From: Candidatus Binatia bacterium
GTDB lineage: Bacteria > Desulfobacterota > Binatia > UBA12015
Length of the DNA stretch: 64,000 bases
Assembly (NCBI GenBank): GCA_036563615.1
Contig: DATCMB010000009.1
Coordinates: forward strand, 1 to 64,000
Direction of reading: 5' to 3'
Shown here: positions 27,372 through 34,415 of the stretch, one piece after another
Layout: each line of letters begins with the position of its first letter
Position numbering within the stretch: the stretch's first letter is position 1
The notes under the pieces: generated by a model
What the model was told of the DNA's origin: nothing
Databases searched by the model: none
What the model saw: only the letters and a program-made list of their open reading frames with translations
Translations under genes and position numbers: made by a program

Positions 27372-27941
27372 ATGGAACGTACACACTATGCAATCCTGGG
27401 GCTCCCCGATTGTGCTTCGCTCGACGATGTCGTGGAAGCATATATTGAGCGCTGTCGCGAGCTGGATAGAATGCGAGACTTAGGTCTGAGTCCCGGAGAA
27501 ATATTCAGGAAAAGAAGAAAATTGCGAGCGGTCTACGAGATTCTCTCTGATCCCTTGAGGAAGGAGGCTTACGACCGAATCCTGCGGATACCGGTCCAGA
27601 GTTCAGCGAGTGCTGCAAGTGACAGTGTCTCCTACGTGGCACCAGCGCCGCGCTTTCAAAAGGATGATGAAGTCTCGCATCCGACGAGGGACCAGGGAAA
27701 AGTTCTAAAGAGCTCGATCGGTAGCGACGGCGAGGAGCGCGTCGTCGTTCGTTTTTCGAGTACGGCCGCGAAAGTGGATGCGCGTGAGATCAGCTTGCTT
27801 CAACGTTCTACACCAACGTCTCGTTGGCGAGGTCGCAGGGGCGATCCGCAGATGTGTGGCGAGCCGATCATTCGGACCACGGATGGTCGCTACGATTCGT
27901 ACCCCGACTACGAGCCACTCGACGACGAATCTGAGCCGTAG
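27372..27941 (+). CDS. HPD-less J-like domain plus tudor-like domain protein, third gene of the island
   Basis: 189 residues, 51 bases after the helicase. Residues 4-71 follow the J-domain pattern (THYAILGLPDCASLDDVVEAY ... LRAVYEILSDPLRKEAYD), but the HPD tripeptide needed to stimulate Hsp70 is missing; helix II is followed by DRMRDLGLSPGEIF. Residues 95-144 (FQKDDEVSHPTRDQGKV ... ERVVVRFS) look like the small beta-barrel/tudor-like domain at the C-terminus of UvrD/PcrA helicases. The tail (YPDYEPLDDESEP) is acidic. It may be an adaptor that recruits the helicase or nucleic acid. GC content is low: 31 of 60 bases in 27421-27480. Not part of any Druantia type I know. Confidence 0.8.
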   Translation: MERTHYAILGLPDCASLDDVVEAYIERCRELDRMRDLGLSPGEIFRKRRKLRAVYEILSDPLRKEAYDRILRIPVQSSASAASDSVSYVAPAPRFQKDDEVSHPTRDQGKVLKSSIGSDGEERVVVRFSSTAAKVDAREISLLQRSTPTSRWRGRRGDPQMCGEPIIRTTDGRYDSYPDYEPLDDESEP

Positions 27942-27972
27942 TCGCAGTGCCACCGGGAATGGGCGCGCAGCA

Positions 27973-28464
27973 ATGGGTACCAATGAGGGAACCAAACCGG
28001 ACCGCCATGGCGTGTTCGACGGCGGGACGAGCCGCATCTCCGGAACACCCGCAGGTGGCCGGCTTGGCTTTCTCCTTTTCCTCCCCGCATTGCTCGCAGC
28101 CACGCTGACTTCCGCCAGAGCCGACGTCACCTGCCGCCCCAACATCTTCGGCGGCGAGGACTGCACCGGCGACGGCGTCCGCTCCTCCTCCCGCCCGAAC
28201 ATCTTCGGCGGCTACGACACCACCCACGGCGACGGCACGCGCACGACCTCGCGTCCCAACGTCTTCGGCGGCCACGACACGACGACGCCGCAGGGTACGA
28301 TCACCAGTCGCCCGAACGTCTTCGGCGGTGACGACTACCGCCTCCCGGACGGTCGCGTCGTCACCTCGCGACCGAACATCTTCGGTGGGGCGGACTACCG
28401 CCTGCCGGACGGCCGCACCGTGACCTGCCGCCCGAACGTCTTCGGCGGGCAAGACTGCCGCTAG
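27973..28464 (+). CDS. Exported protein with six RPN[I/V]FGG repeats
   Basis: 163 residues from the ATG at 27973; a GTG at 28012 is an alternative. A hydrophobic stretch (LGFLLFLPALLAATLTSARA) gives a signal peptide with likely cleavage after Ala50. The mature part is nothing but repeats. RPN starts at residues 55, 74, 94, 113, 133 and 153, a period of 19-20, each reading RPN[I/V]FGGxD. The first and last repeats carry flanking cysteines (TCRPN, GEDC, GQDC), and the inner ones do not, so a terminal disulphide could cap the array. The repeat codons are host-like and GC-rich, unlike the gene before it. Similar repeats occur in uncharacterised secreted bacterial proteins; no function is known. 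Confidence 0.8.
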   Translation: MGTNEGTKPDRHGVFDGGTSRISGTPAGGRLGFLLFLPALLAATLTSARADVTCRPNIFGGEDCTGDGVRSSSRPNIFGGYDTTHGDGTRTTSRPNVFGGHDTTTPQGTITSRPNVFGGDDYRLPDGRVVTSRPNIFGGADYRLPDGRTVTCRPNVFGGQDCR

Positions 28465-28520
28465 CGTCCGAACCTCGCACCCGAAGAGCGCCGCGCCCCT
28501 CGCGCCGCAGCCGACTAGAC

Positions 28521-28543
28521 GCCGCGCAAAATCCTCGCGCGGC
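28521..28543 (+). terminator. Possible terminator hairpin after the repeat protein
   Basis: GCCGCGC (28521-28527) pairs with GCGCGGC (28537-28543) around a 9-base AT-rich loop, 57 bases after the stop. It is followed by AAAG and no T-tract. Confidence 0.35.
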
Positions 28544-28640
28544 AAAGCACTCCGGCGAGCCCCGGACGCTGATCGCTCGCGGCCTCGAGGCCCAAAAACG
28601 TCGCTTCAACGCCGCGCACGATTGCGCGCCGCCGCCTCAA

Positions 28641-28660
28641 TGATAATGACATTCAATTTC
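28641..28660 (+). promoter_or_regulatory. Fur-box-like operator of the TonB receptor gene
   Basis: TGATAATGACATTCAATTTC closely follows the Fur consensus built from GATAAT hexamers. It is 113 bases before the receptor start in an otherwise GC-rich gap. It matches a site at 33447-33466 at 17 of 20 positions. Iron-bound Fur would repress the receptor. Confidence 0.8.
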
Positions 28661-28773
28661 ATCGAGCCGGCGGCCAACGCGTGGCCCCCACGCCGCCGCT
28701 GCGCTTGCAGCGCCGCAACGCGCTCCGAGCGCCGCACGGCACGGACCCCGCGCACGTGACTCTCGAATCACGC

Positions 28774-31017
28774 ATGAACTCCACTTCCATTCCCCCCGCG
28801 GACCGCACGCGAGGCGCACGCGCCACCTCGCAACCTCCGCGACGCGTCGCATGCCCGCGACCAGCGCTCCACGCTCTCACCCTCGCGCTGCTCCTCGCGA
28901 CCGCGCTCCTCACGCCCGTGCGCGCGACCGCACAGACGCCGCCCGAGCCGCAGCCGTCGCCCACGCCCGGCGAGGCGCCCCCGCTCTTCGTGCTCGACCC
29001 GATGGAGGTCGCCGGCGACAAGAGCGACGCCTTCGGGCCGGTCGACGGCTACGTGGCGTACGACTCGGCGACCGCGACCAAGACCGAGACGCCGATCATC
29101 GAGACGCCGCAGTCGATCGCGGTCGTGACGCGCGATCAGATGACGGCGCAGAACGTGCAGACGGTCGCGGGCGCGCTGCGCTACACGGCGAGCGTCCTCG
29201 CGGAGCCGTACGGCGCGGACAGCCGCTACGACTTCCTCTTCGTCCGCGGCTTCGACCAGTCGGCGAACGGCCTCTACCTCGACGGCCTGCGCCAGCAGCT
29301 GAGCAACATGGGCTTCCGCATCGAGCCCTACGGGCTCGAGCGCATCGACGTCCTGCGCGGGCCGTCGTCCGTGCTCTACGGGCAGTCGGCGCCGGGCGGC
29401 ATCGTCAATCAGATCTCGAAGCGGCCGCGTCCGCAGCCGCACTACGAGCTCGTCCTCGAGGGCGGCAGCTTCGAGAACGTCGAGGGAGCCTTCGACGTGG
29501 GCAGCGCGATCGGCGACAGCGACTGGTCGTACCGGGTCGTGTCGCTGCTGCGCCACGCCGACACGCAGGTCGACTTCGTGCCCAACGACCGGGCCTACGT
29601 CGCGCCGTCGATCGGCTGGCGTCCGACCCCCGACACCGAGATCGTCTTCTTGACGAGCTTCCTCTACGACGACACCTCGCTCAACCAGTACCTGCCGCCG
29701 CAGGGGACCGTCACCTTCAATCCGAACGGACGCATCCCCCGCAGCCGCTTCGTCGGAGAGCCGGACTTCAACTCGATGGAGCGCTACCAGGTCCTCGCGG
29801 GCTACGCGGCGAGCCACCACGTCGACGACACCTGGACGCTGCGCCAGAACCTGCGCTTCGGCTACGGCGAGTTCTCGACCAAGGCCGTCTTCGGCAACGG
29901 TTTCGAGCCCGATCTGAGAACGCTCAAGCGCTTCCCGTATCGGGACGACCACCAGGTGGTGAACTTTCTTCTCGACAACCAGGCGCAGGCGCGCTGGAGC
30001 GTCGACGGCGTCGAGGTGACGAGCCTCTTCGGCATCGACCTGAGCCTGTTCAAGGACGACGGCCGCACCTTCTTCGGTGGGCTCACGACGCTCGACGTGT
30101 ACGCGCCGGTCTACGGCCAGGTGAACATCACCACGCCGCTACCGACCGTGGACGCGGTCACCGAGCAGTTCCAGCTCGGGCTCTACACGCAGCACCAGGT
30201 GACGCTCTTCGAGCGTCTCGTGCTGCTCGCGGGAGGCCGCTACGACTGGGCCGACAGCGACACCAACGATCGCCTGTACGGCGTGAAGACGAGCCAGCGC
30301 GACCGCAAGCCGAGCTGGCGCGTCGGCGTCCTCTACCTGACCGACTTCGGGATCGCGCCGTACGGCACCTACGCGACGTCGTTCGAGCCGATCGAGGGCG
30401 TCGACCTGTTCGGCGACCCGTTCGAGCCGAGCACCGCCGAGTCCGGCGAGATCGGCGTCAAGTATGAGCCGCCGGGCTGGAACGTCCTCGTCACCGCGGC
30501 GCTGTTCGACATCACGCAGAGCAACGTGCTGACGCCAGATCCGGAGATTCCGCTGAACTCGATCCAGATCGGCGAGGTGCAGTCGCGCGGCGGCGAGATC
30601 GAGGTCGTCGCGACGCTGGCCGACGGGCTCAGCGCGGTCGCGTCGTACTCGTACGCCGACGTCAAGAACACCAAGACCACCATCCCCGGCGCGCTCGGCA
30701 AGCGTCCGGTGCCGGTGCCGAAGGAGCTCGCGTCGGGCTGGCTCGACTACACGCAGCCGAGCGGCGTGCTCGCCGGGCTCGGCGTCGGCGCCGGCGTGCG
30801 CTACGTCGGCCCGACCTTCGGCGATCTGGAGAACACGCTCGCCGTGCCCGGCTTCACCCTCGTCGACGCGGTGCTGCACTACGAGACGGGCCCGTGGCGC
30901 GTGGCGCTCAACGTGACCAACGTCTTCGATCGCACCTACGCCAGCTGCTACACGCTCGAGACCTGCTTCTACGGCACCGCGCGGACGTTCCTCGGCAGCG
31001 TGCGCTACGTGTTCTGA
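28774..31017 (+). CDS. TonB-dependent siderophore receptor
   Basis: A 747-residue outer-membrane beta-barrel receptor for a ferric siderophore or similar ligand. The signal peptide (LTLALLLATALLTPVRATAQ) is followed by a Pro-rich linker, a TonB-box-like LDPMEVAG, the plug domain (TPQSIAVVTRDQM, FVRGFDQSANGLYLDGL, ERIDVLRGPSSVLYGQSAPGG) and a beta-barrel ending in the expected terminal Phe (SVRYVF). Start chosen at the ATG 28774 because it directly precedes the signal sequence. A Fur box is upstream. The reverse-strand PepSY, 59-residue membrane and PPOX-type genes face it and share the regulator. Confidence 0.93.
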   Translation: MNSTSIPPADRTRGARATSQPPRRVACPRPALHALTLALLLATALLTPVRATAQTPPEPQPSPTPGEAPPLFVLDPMEVAGDKSDAFGPVDGYVAYDSATATKTETPIIETPQSIAVVTRDQMTAQNVQTVAGALRYTASVLAEPYGADSRYDFLFVRGFDQSANGLYLDGLRQQLSNMGFRIEPYGLERIDVLRGPSSVLYGQSAPGGIVNQISKRPRPQPHYELVLEGGSFENVEGAFDVGSAIGDSDWSYRVVSLLRHADTQVDFVPNDRAYVAPSIGWRPTPDTEIVFLTSFLYDDTSLNQYLPPQGTVTFNPNGRIPRSRFVGEPDFNSMERYQVLAGYAASHHVDDTWTLRQNLRFGYGEFSTKAVFGNGFEPDLRTLKRFPYRDDHQVVNFLLDNQAQARWSVDGVEVTSLFGIDLSLFKDDGRTFFGGLTTLDVYAPVYGQVNITTPLPTVDAVTEQFQLGLYTQHQVTLFERLVLLAGGRYDWADSDTNDRLYGVKTSQRDRKPSWRVGVLYLTDFGIAPYGTYATSFEPIEGVDLFGDPFEPSTAESGEIGVKYEPPGWNVLVTAALFDITQSNVLTPDPEIPLNSIQIGEVQSRGGEIEVVATLADGLSAVASYSYADVKNTKTTIPGALGKRPVPVPKELASGWLDYTQPSGVLAGLGVGAGVRYVGPTFGDLENTLAVPGFTLVDAVLHYETGPWRVALNVTNVFDRTYASCYTLETCFYGTARTFLGSVRYVF

Positions 31018-31024
31018 GGCGCTC

Positions 31025-31204
31025 TCAAGACGTCCCGCGCCGCGCCCAGCAGGCCCAGGCGGCGACGACGAGCGGCAGCGTCGCGACCAGGAAGGCGGCG
31101 CCGTCGGCGGCCGGGTTCTCGGCGAGCAGCATGCCGACGATGCCCGCGACGGCGAGCACCGCGAGCACGACGACGAGCGTGAGCGTCGCGCGCTGACCGT
31201 TCAC
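31025..31204 (-). CDS. 59-residue two-helix membrane protein of the iron locus
   Basis: The GTG at 31204 overlaps the TGA of the PepSY gene by four bases (GTGA), a sign of translational coupling. The product has two hydrophobic segments: about residues 8-27 (LTLVVVLAVLAVAGIVGMLL) and 37-52 (AFLVATLPLVVAAWAC), ending in a basic tail. Small membrane proteins of this kind often follow PepSY transporters of TonB loci. No family name is offered. Confidence 0.7.
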   Translation of the reverse strand: MNGQRATLTLVVVLAVLAVAGIVGMLLAENPAADGAAFLVATLPLVVAAWACWARRGTS

Positions 31205-32361
31205 GCCGCGACCTCCTCCTCGAAGCGCACCGGCATCCGGCGGCGCCGACGACGGCGGTCCCACCAGAGCCACGCGCCGTTCGCGGTGATGAACAGCGTG
31301 AGCCAGGTGCACGCGGTCCACAGCAGCTTGAGCGGCAGCCCGCCATAGTCGCCGAAGTGCAGCGGCTGCGAGAGCACGATCGCCTTGAGATACGCCGGCG
31401 GCGCGACCGCCGCCGCGACCTCGCCGGTCGCCGCATCGATCGCGGCGACGCGGAACAGCCGCTGCTCGATGCCCTCGGTGCCTTCGAGCAGCACCGTGTA
31501 GTGCCGCGGCGTCGAGAACTGCGTCCCGGGGAAGATCGCCGTGACCACCTTCCAGCCCGGCGGCGCGCTCGCGCGCGCCGCGGCGAAGGCGCGATCGACG
31601 TCGACCGGCGGGTTGCGCACGTCGACGGGCTCGAGGCCGTCCGCGTGCGCGCGCAGACCCGCGAGCTCGGTCGCCTGCCAGATGCCGATCGCGAGCGTCG
31701 AGAAGCCGAGCAGCAGCCCGGTGACGGTCACCACCAGAGCCCAGCCGAGCACGGCCGTGCCGATCAGGTTGTGCAGGTCGATCTGCAGGATGCGCGCGCC
31801 GCGCCCGCGACGCAGCATGCCGAAGGCGACGCGCCGCGCGTACGGCGCGTACACGACGAGCCCCGAGAGCAGCGACAGCAGCACGAGCAGCGCGATCAGC
31901 GCGCCGAAGAGCTCACCGAACGGACCCAGGAACCACTGCGCGTGCAGCTCGAGGAGCACTCCGGTCAGCGACTTCGAGGGATCGCGCGCGTCGATCGGCT
32001 CGCCGCTCGTGAGATCCGTGAAGCGCAGGCTGGCGTCGTTGAAATCGCCCGCGCCGTCGTTCGGCAGCGTCGCGACCAGCAGCACGCCCGGGTGGTTCTC
32101 GGGATCGATGCTGACGCTGCCGACCCGCTCGTCGGGAAACGCGGCGAGCACGCGCGCGACCGAATCGGCGATCGGGCGCTGCGTCGCCGGATCGGCCTCG
32201 ACCTCGGGCACGACGCCGAGCAGGTCGTCGATCTCCTCGTGGAAGATCAGCACCGTGCCCGTCAAGCACAGCACGAGGAAGAACGGCGTCGCGACGAGGC
32301 TCGTCCAGCGGTGCAGCCAGCAGTTGAACCGGAACCAGCGGGACGGAGATCGCGACGTCAT
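31201..32361 (-). CDS. PepSY-associated membrane protein of the iron-uptake locus
   Basis: 386 residues. RFNCWLHRWTSLVATPFFLVLCLTGTVLIFHEEID is the usual first transmembrane segment of the PepSY_TM family, followed by a periplasmic loop, further segments near residues 145-170, 185-220 and 335-365, and conserved histidines (LHRW, ELHAQW, IDLHNLIG, LHFGDYGG) that could bind haem or iron. Such proteins in TonB-receptor loci are thought to reduce ferric siderophores at the inner membrane. It lies between the PPOX-type gene and the small membrane gene and is presumably transcribed from the Fur-box promoter near 33450. Confidence 0.9.
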   Translation of the reverse strand: MTSRSPSRWFRFNCWLHRWTSLVATPFFLVLCLTGTVLIFHEEIDDLLGVVPEVEADPATQRPIADSVARVLAAFPDERVGSVSIDPENHPGVLLVATLPNDGAGDFNDASLRFTDLTSGEPIDARDPSKSLTGVLLELHAQWFLGPFGELFGALIALLVLLSLLSGLVVYAPYARRVAFGMLRRGRGARILQIDLHNLIGTAVLGWALVVTVTGLLLGFSTLAIGIWQATELAGLRAHADGLEPVDVRNPPVDVDRAFAAARASAPPGWKVVTAIFPGTQFSTPRHYTVLLEGTEGIEQRLFRVAAIDAATGEVAAAVAPPAYLKAIVLSQPLHFGDYGGLPLKLLWTACTWLTLFITANGAWLWWDRRRRRRRMPVRFEEEVAA

Positions 32362-32389
32362 GGGCGCGGCGCGGCGTGCGGGCAGCCGC

Positions 32390-33427
32390 TCAGTAGCGGT
32401 TCTTCTCGTAGTCGTGCGCGAGCGCGCGCCGCATCATGCCCTTCGAGAGCAGCGCGCGGATCGCGCTCGCCGCGACGCCGCGACGGTCGTTTTGCTTGAC
32501 GTGGTCGACGAACACGCCCGCCATGTCGGGCAGCTCCTCGCGCGGCACGCTGCGCGCGGGATCCCACGGCACGGCCTTGGCGAGGGCCTGGCTCCTGCGC
32601 AGGTCCGCGTCCTGCGCCTCGAGCAGCAGCGCGATCTTCGGCGTCTTGCCCTGCACGGCCATCGACGCGAGCAGAGAGGGCTCGACGGTCAGCGACGCGA
32701 CGCCCGAGACCTCGAGGATCCAGTCGTCGCCCGGCGCGAGCGCGAGCAGCGCGACGCGCGGCTGCTCGAGGACGTTGTGGAAGGTGTCGGTGCGCCGGTT
32801 GCCGGGGCGGTCGGGCACCGCGAGCTTGCCGTCCCAGATCCGCAGGAAGCTCGGCGGATCGCCCTTGGGGCTCGCGTCCGCGCGCCCCTGCGCGTCCCAG
32901 GACACCAGCGCGACGAACGGCGTGCGCCCGAGCTTCTCGCGCACGTGCGGCTCGGCGAGCACGCCGCTCGCCTCGCCCTCGAGCGCGCCCGCCTGCGTCG
33001 ATTGCTCCTGCAGCGACCAGAACGACGAGCGCAGAAGCGCCTTCGCGCAGTGCGCGAACGCCTCCTCGACCGTGACGGTGAGCGTCGCGCCCTCGATCGT
33101 CGCACGTCCGTTGACGCGCAGGGTCTCGCCGAGCCCCGGGATGAAGAAGAGGAGGGCGCAGCCGACGCTCGGATCGACGGTCGCGGCCTCGTCGAGCTCG
33201 ATGCGCAGATGCGTCGGGTCGAGGACGCGCGCGAAGCCCGGCGCGCCGCCGGCGATGGTGGCGCGCGCGCGGCCGTCGGCGGCGGCGAAGCCGACCACCG
33301 CGAACGGCGACAGCGCCAGCAGGCGCACGCAGTGCTCGTCGAGCGTGCGCACCGACTTCATCAGCGCGCCGAGCGGGCGCGAGCCGACGACCTGCTCGAG
33401 CTCGGCCACCGTGCGGATCGCGGTCAT
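32390..33427 (-). CDS. PPOX-type (pyridoxamine-phosphate-oxidase-fold) flavoprotein, Fur-regulated
   Basis: 345 residues. The centre (FVALVSWDAQGRADASPKGD ... FLRIWDGKLAVPDRPGNRRTDTFHNVLEQPRVALLAL) is a split-barrel FMN-binding fold as in PPOX/MSMEG_1061-type proteins. The N- and C-terminal thirds are specific to this branch. The ATG 33427 has GGAG seven bases upstream. It is the first gene of a reverse-strand operon, and its upstream region holds a Fur-like box. A role in iron release from siderophores or haem is likely from context, but unproven. Confidence 0.85.
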   Translation of the reverse strand: MTAIRTVAELEQVVGSRPLGALMKSVRTLDEHCVRLLALSPFAVVGFAAADGRARATIAGGAPGFARVLDPTHLRIELDEAATVDPSVGCALLFFIPGLGETLRVNGRATIEGATLTVTVEEAFAHCAKALLRSSFWSLQEQSTQAGALEGEASGVLAEPHVREKLGRTPFVALVSWDAQGRADASPKGDPPSFLRIWDGKLAVPDRPGNRRTDTFHNVLEQPRVALLALAPGDDWILEVSGVASLTVEPSLLASMAVQGKTPKIALLLEAQDADLRRSQALAKAVPWDPARSVPREELPDMAGVFVDHVKQNDRRGVAASAIRALLSKGMMRRALAHDYEKNRY

Positions 33428-33446
33428 CGACGCTCCGTAGCCTTGT

Positions 33447-33466
33447 TGAAAATGACTTTCAATATC
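33447..33466 (-). promoter_or_regulatory. Fur-box-like operator of the PPOX-PepSY operon
   Basis: TGAAAATGACTTTCAATATC lies 20 bases before the start codon of the reverse-strand operon, where it would cover the promoter. It is 17/20 identical to the site before the TonB receptor. Confidence 0.8.
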
Positions 33467-33571
33467 GTGGCGCGACCCGAGCGCGCGCCGACGCCCTCGC
33501 GCCGGCGATGACGAGCCGCGTGCGCGCCCGTGGTAGCGTCGAGCCGACAACCGGAGCAGGAGGAGGAGCCC

Positions 33572-34126
33572 ATGAGCACGTATCGCATCGCCGTGGTGGT
33601 CGGCAGCCTGCGGCGCGAGTCCTTCAACAAGCGGCTCGCGCAGGAGCTCATCGCGATCGGACCGCCGGACTTCTCCTTCGAGCAGCTGCGCATCGACGAC
33701 CTGCCGCTCTACAACCAGGACGACGACGGCAACCCGGCGGACAGCGTGCGGCGCCTCAAGCAGGAGATCGCCGCCGCGCAGGGCCTGCTCTTCGTCACCC
33801 CGGAGTACAACCGCTCGATCCCCGGCGTGCTGAAGAACGCGATCGACCACGCGTCGCGGCCGCATGGCCAGAATGCCTGGGCCGGAAAGCCCGCGGGCGT
33901 GATCGGCGCCTCGATGGGCAAGATCGGCACCGCGCTTGCGCAGCAGCACCTGCGCAACGTCCTCGCGTGCCTCGACGTGCCGGTGCTCGGGCAGCCGGAG
34001 GCGTTCATCACGGTGAGCAACGCGTCATTCGGTCCGGACGGACGCCTCGCGGATGCCGACACCGCGCGCTTCCTGCGGAAATGGATGGATCGCTATAGCG
34101 TCTGGGTGCGCAAGCACGCAGGGTGA
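33572..34126 (+). CDS. NADPH-dependent FMN reductase
   Basis: A flavodoxin-like quinone or flavin reductase of 184 residues. GSLRRESFNKRLA binds the FMN phosphate and TPEYNRSIPGVLKNAIDHASRP is the family signature; GVIGASMGKIG follows. The ATG 33572 sits after AGGAGGAGCC. It is divergent from the Fur-regulated operon. It may supply reduced flavin for ferric reduction, but it lacks its own Fur site on this side, so that link is only suggestive. Confidence 0.93.
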   Translation: MSTYRIAVVVGSLRRESFNKRLAQELIAIGPPDFSFEQLRIDDLPLYNQDDDGNPADSVRRLKQEIAAAQGLLFVTPEYNRSIPGVLKNAIDHASRPHGQNAWAGKPAGVIGASMGKIGTALAQQHLRNVLACLDVPVLGQPEAFITVSNASFGPDGRLADADTARFLRKWMDRYSVWVRKHAG

Positions 34127-34145
34127 CGGGCAACGGCTGACGGAC

Positions 34146-34269
34146 GCGCGCCCGCGGCTGACGGCGAGTGCGCGCCCGCGGTGACGGGCGTTGCCCGAGC
34201 GTCCAGCACGCCGATCGCGCCGCGAGATCGGCGCATCGCGTCGCAAGCGCGCGTCGCATCGCGTCGCAA
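34146..34269. repeat. Short direct repeats in the gap before the MMPL exporter
   Basis: GCGCGCCCGCGG occurs at 34146-34157 and 34170-34181, each followed by TGACGG within a base. GCATCGCGTCGCAA occurs at 34233-34246 and 34256-34269. The 290-base gap holds no recognisable gene. It is another example of the short intergenic repeats of this chromosome. Confidence 0.75.
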
Positions 34270-34415
34270 AGCGGTCGCAACGCATCGCATCGAGCGGGCG
34301 TCGCGACTCCTTCACGCCGCTCGCGCGCGCGCCTTCCGCTGACCTCCGAAGACGCGCTCGTCGGGCACATTTCGTTTCGTCGCCCGAGGCCTCGTGGTGT
34401 AGGATCCCGCCCGCC

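Larger units (their letters stand above)
28465..28773. other. Intergenic region upstream of the TonB receptor
   Basis: About 310 bases. It holds a GC-rich hairpin at 28521-28543 and a Fur-box-like site at 28641-28660. The receptor frame stays open back to 28681 but without family similarity. I see no other gene. Confidence 0.6.

Noticed and set aside
34191-34415. 75-residue N-terminal extension of the MMPL exporter
   Set aside because: It is encoded by short direct repeats, is Arg/Ser-rich and lacks family similarity; the ATG 34416 starts right at the expected cytoplasmic end.
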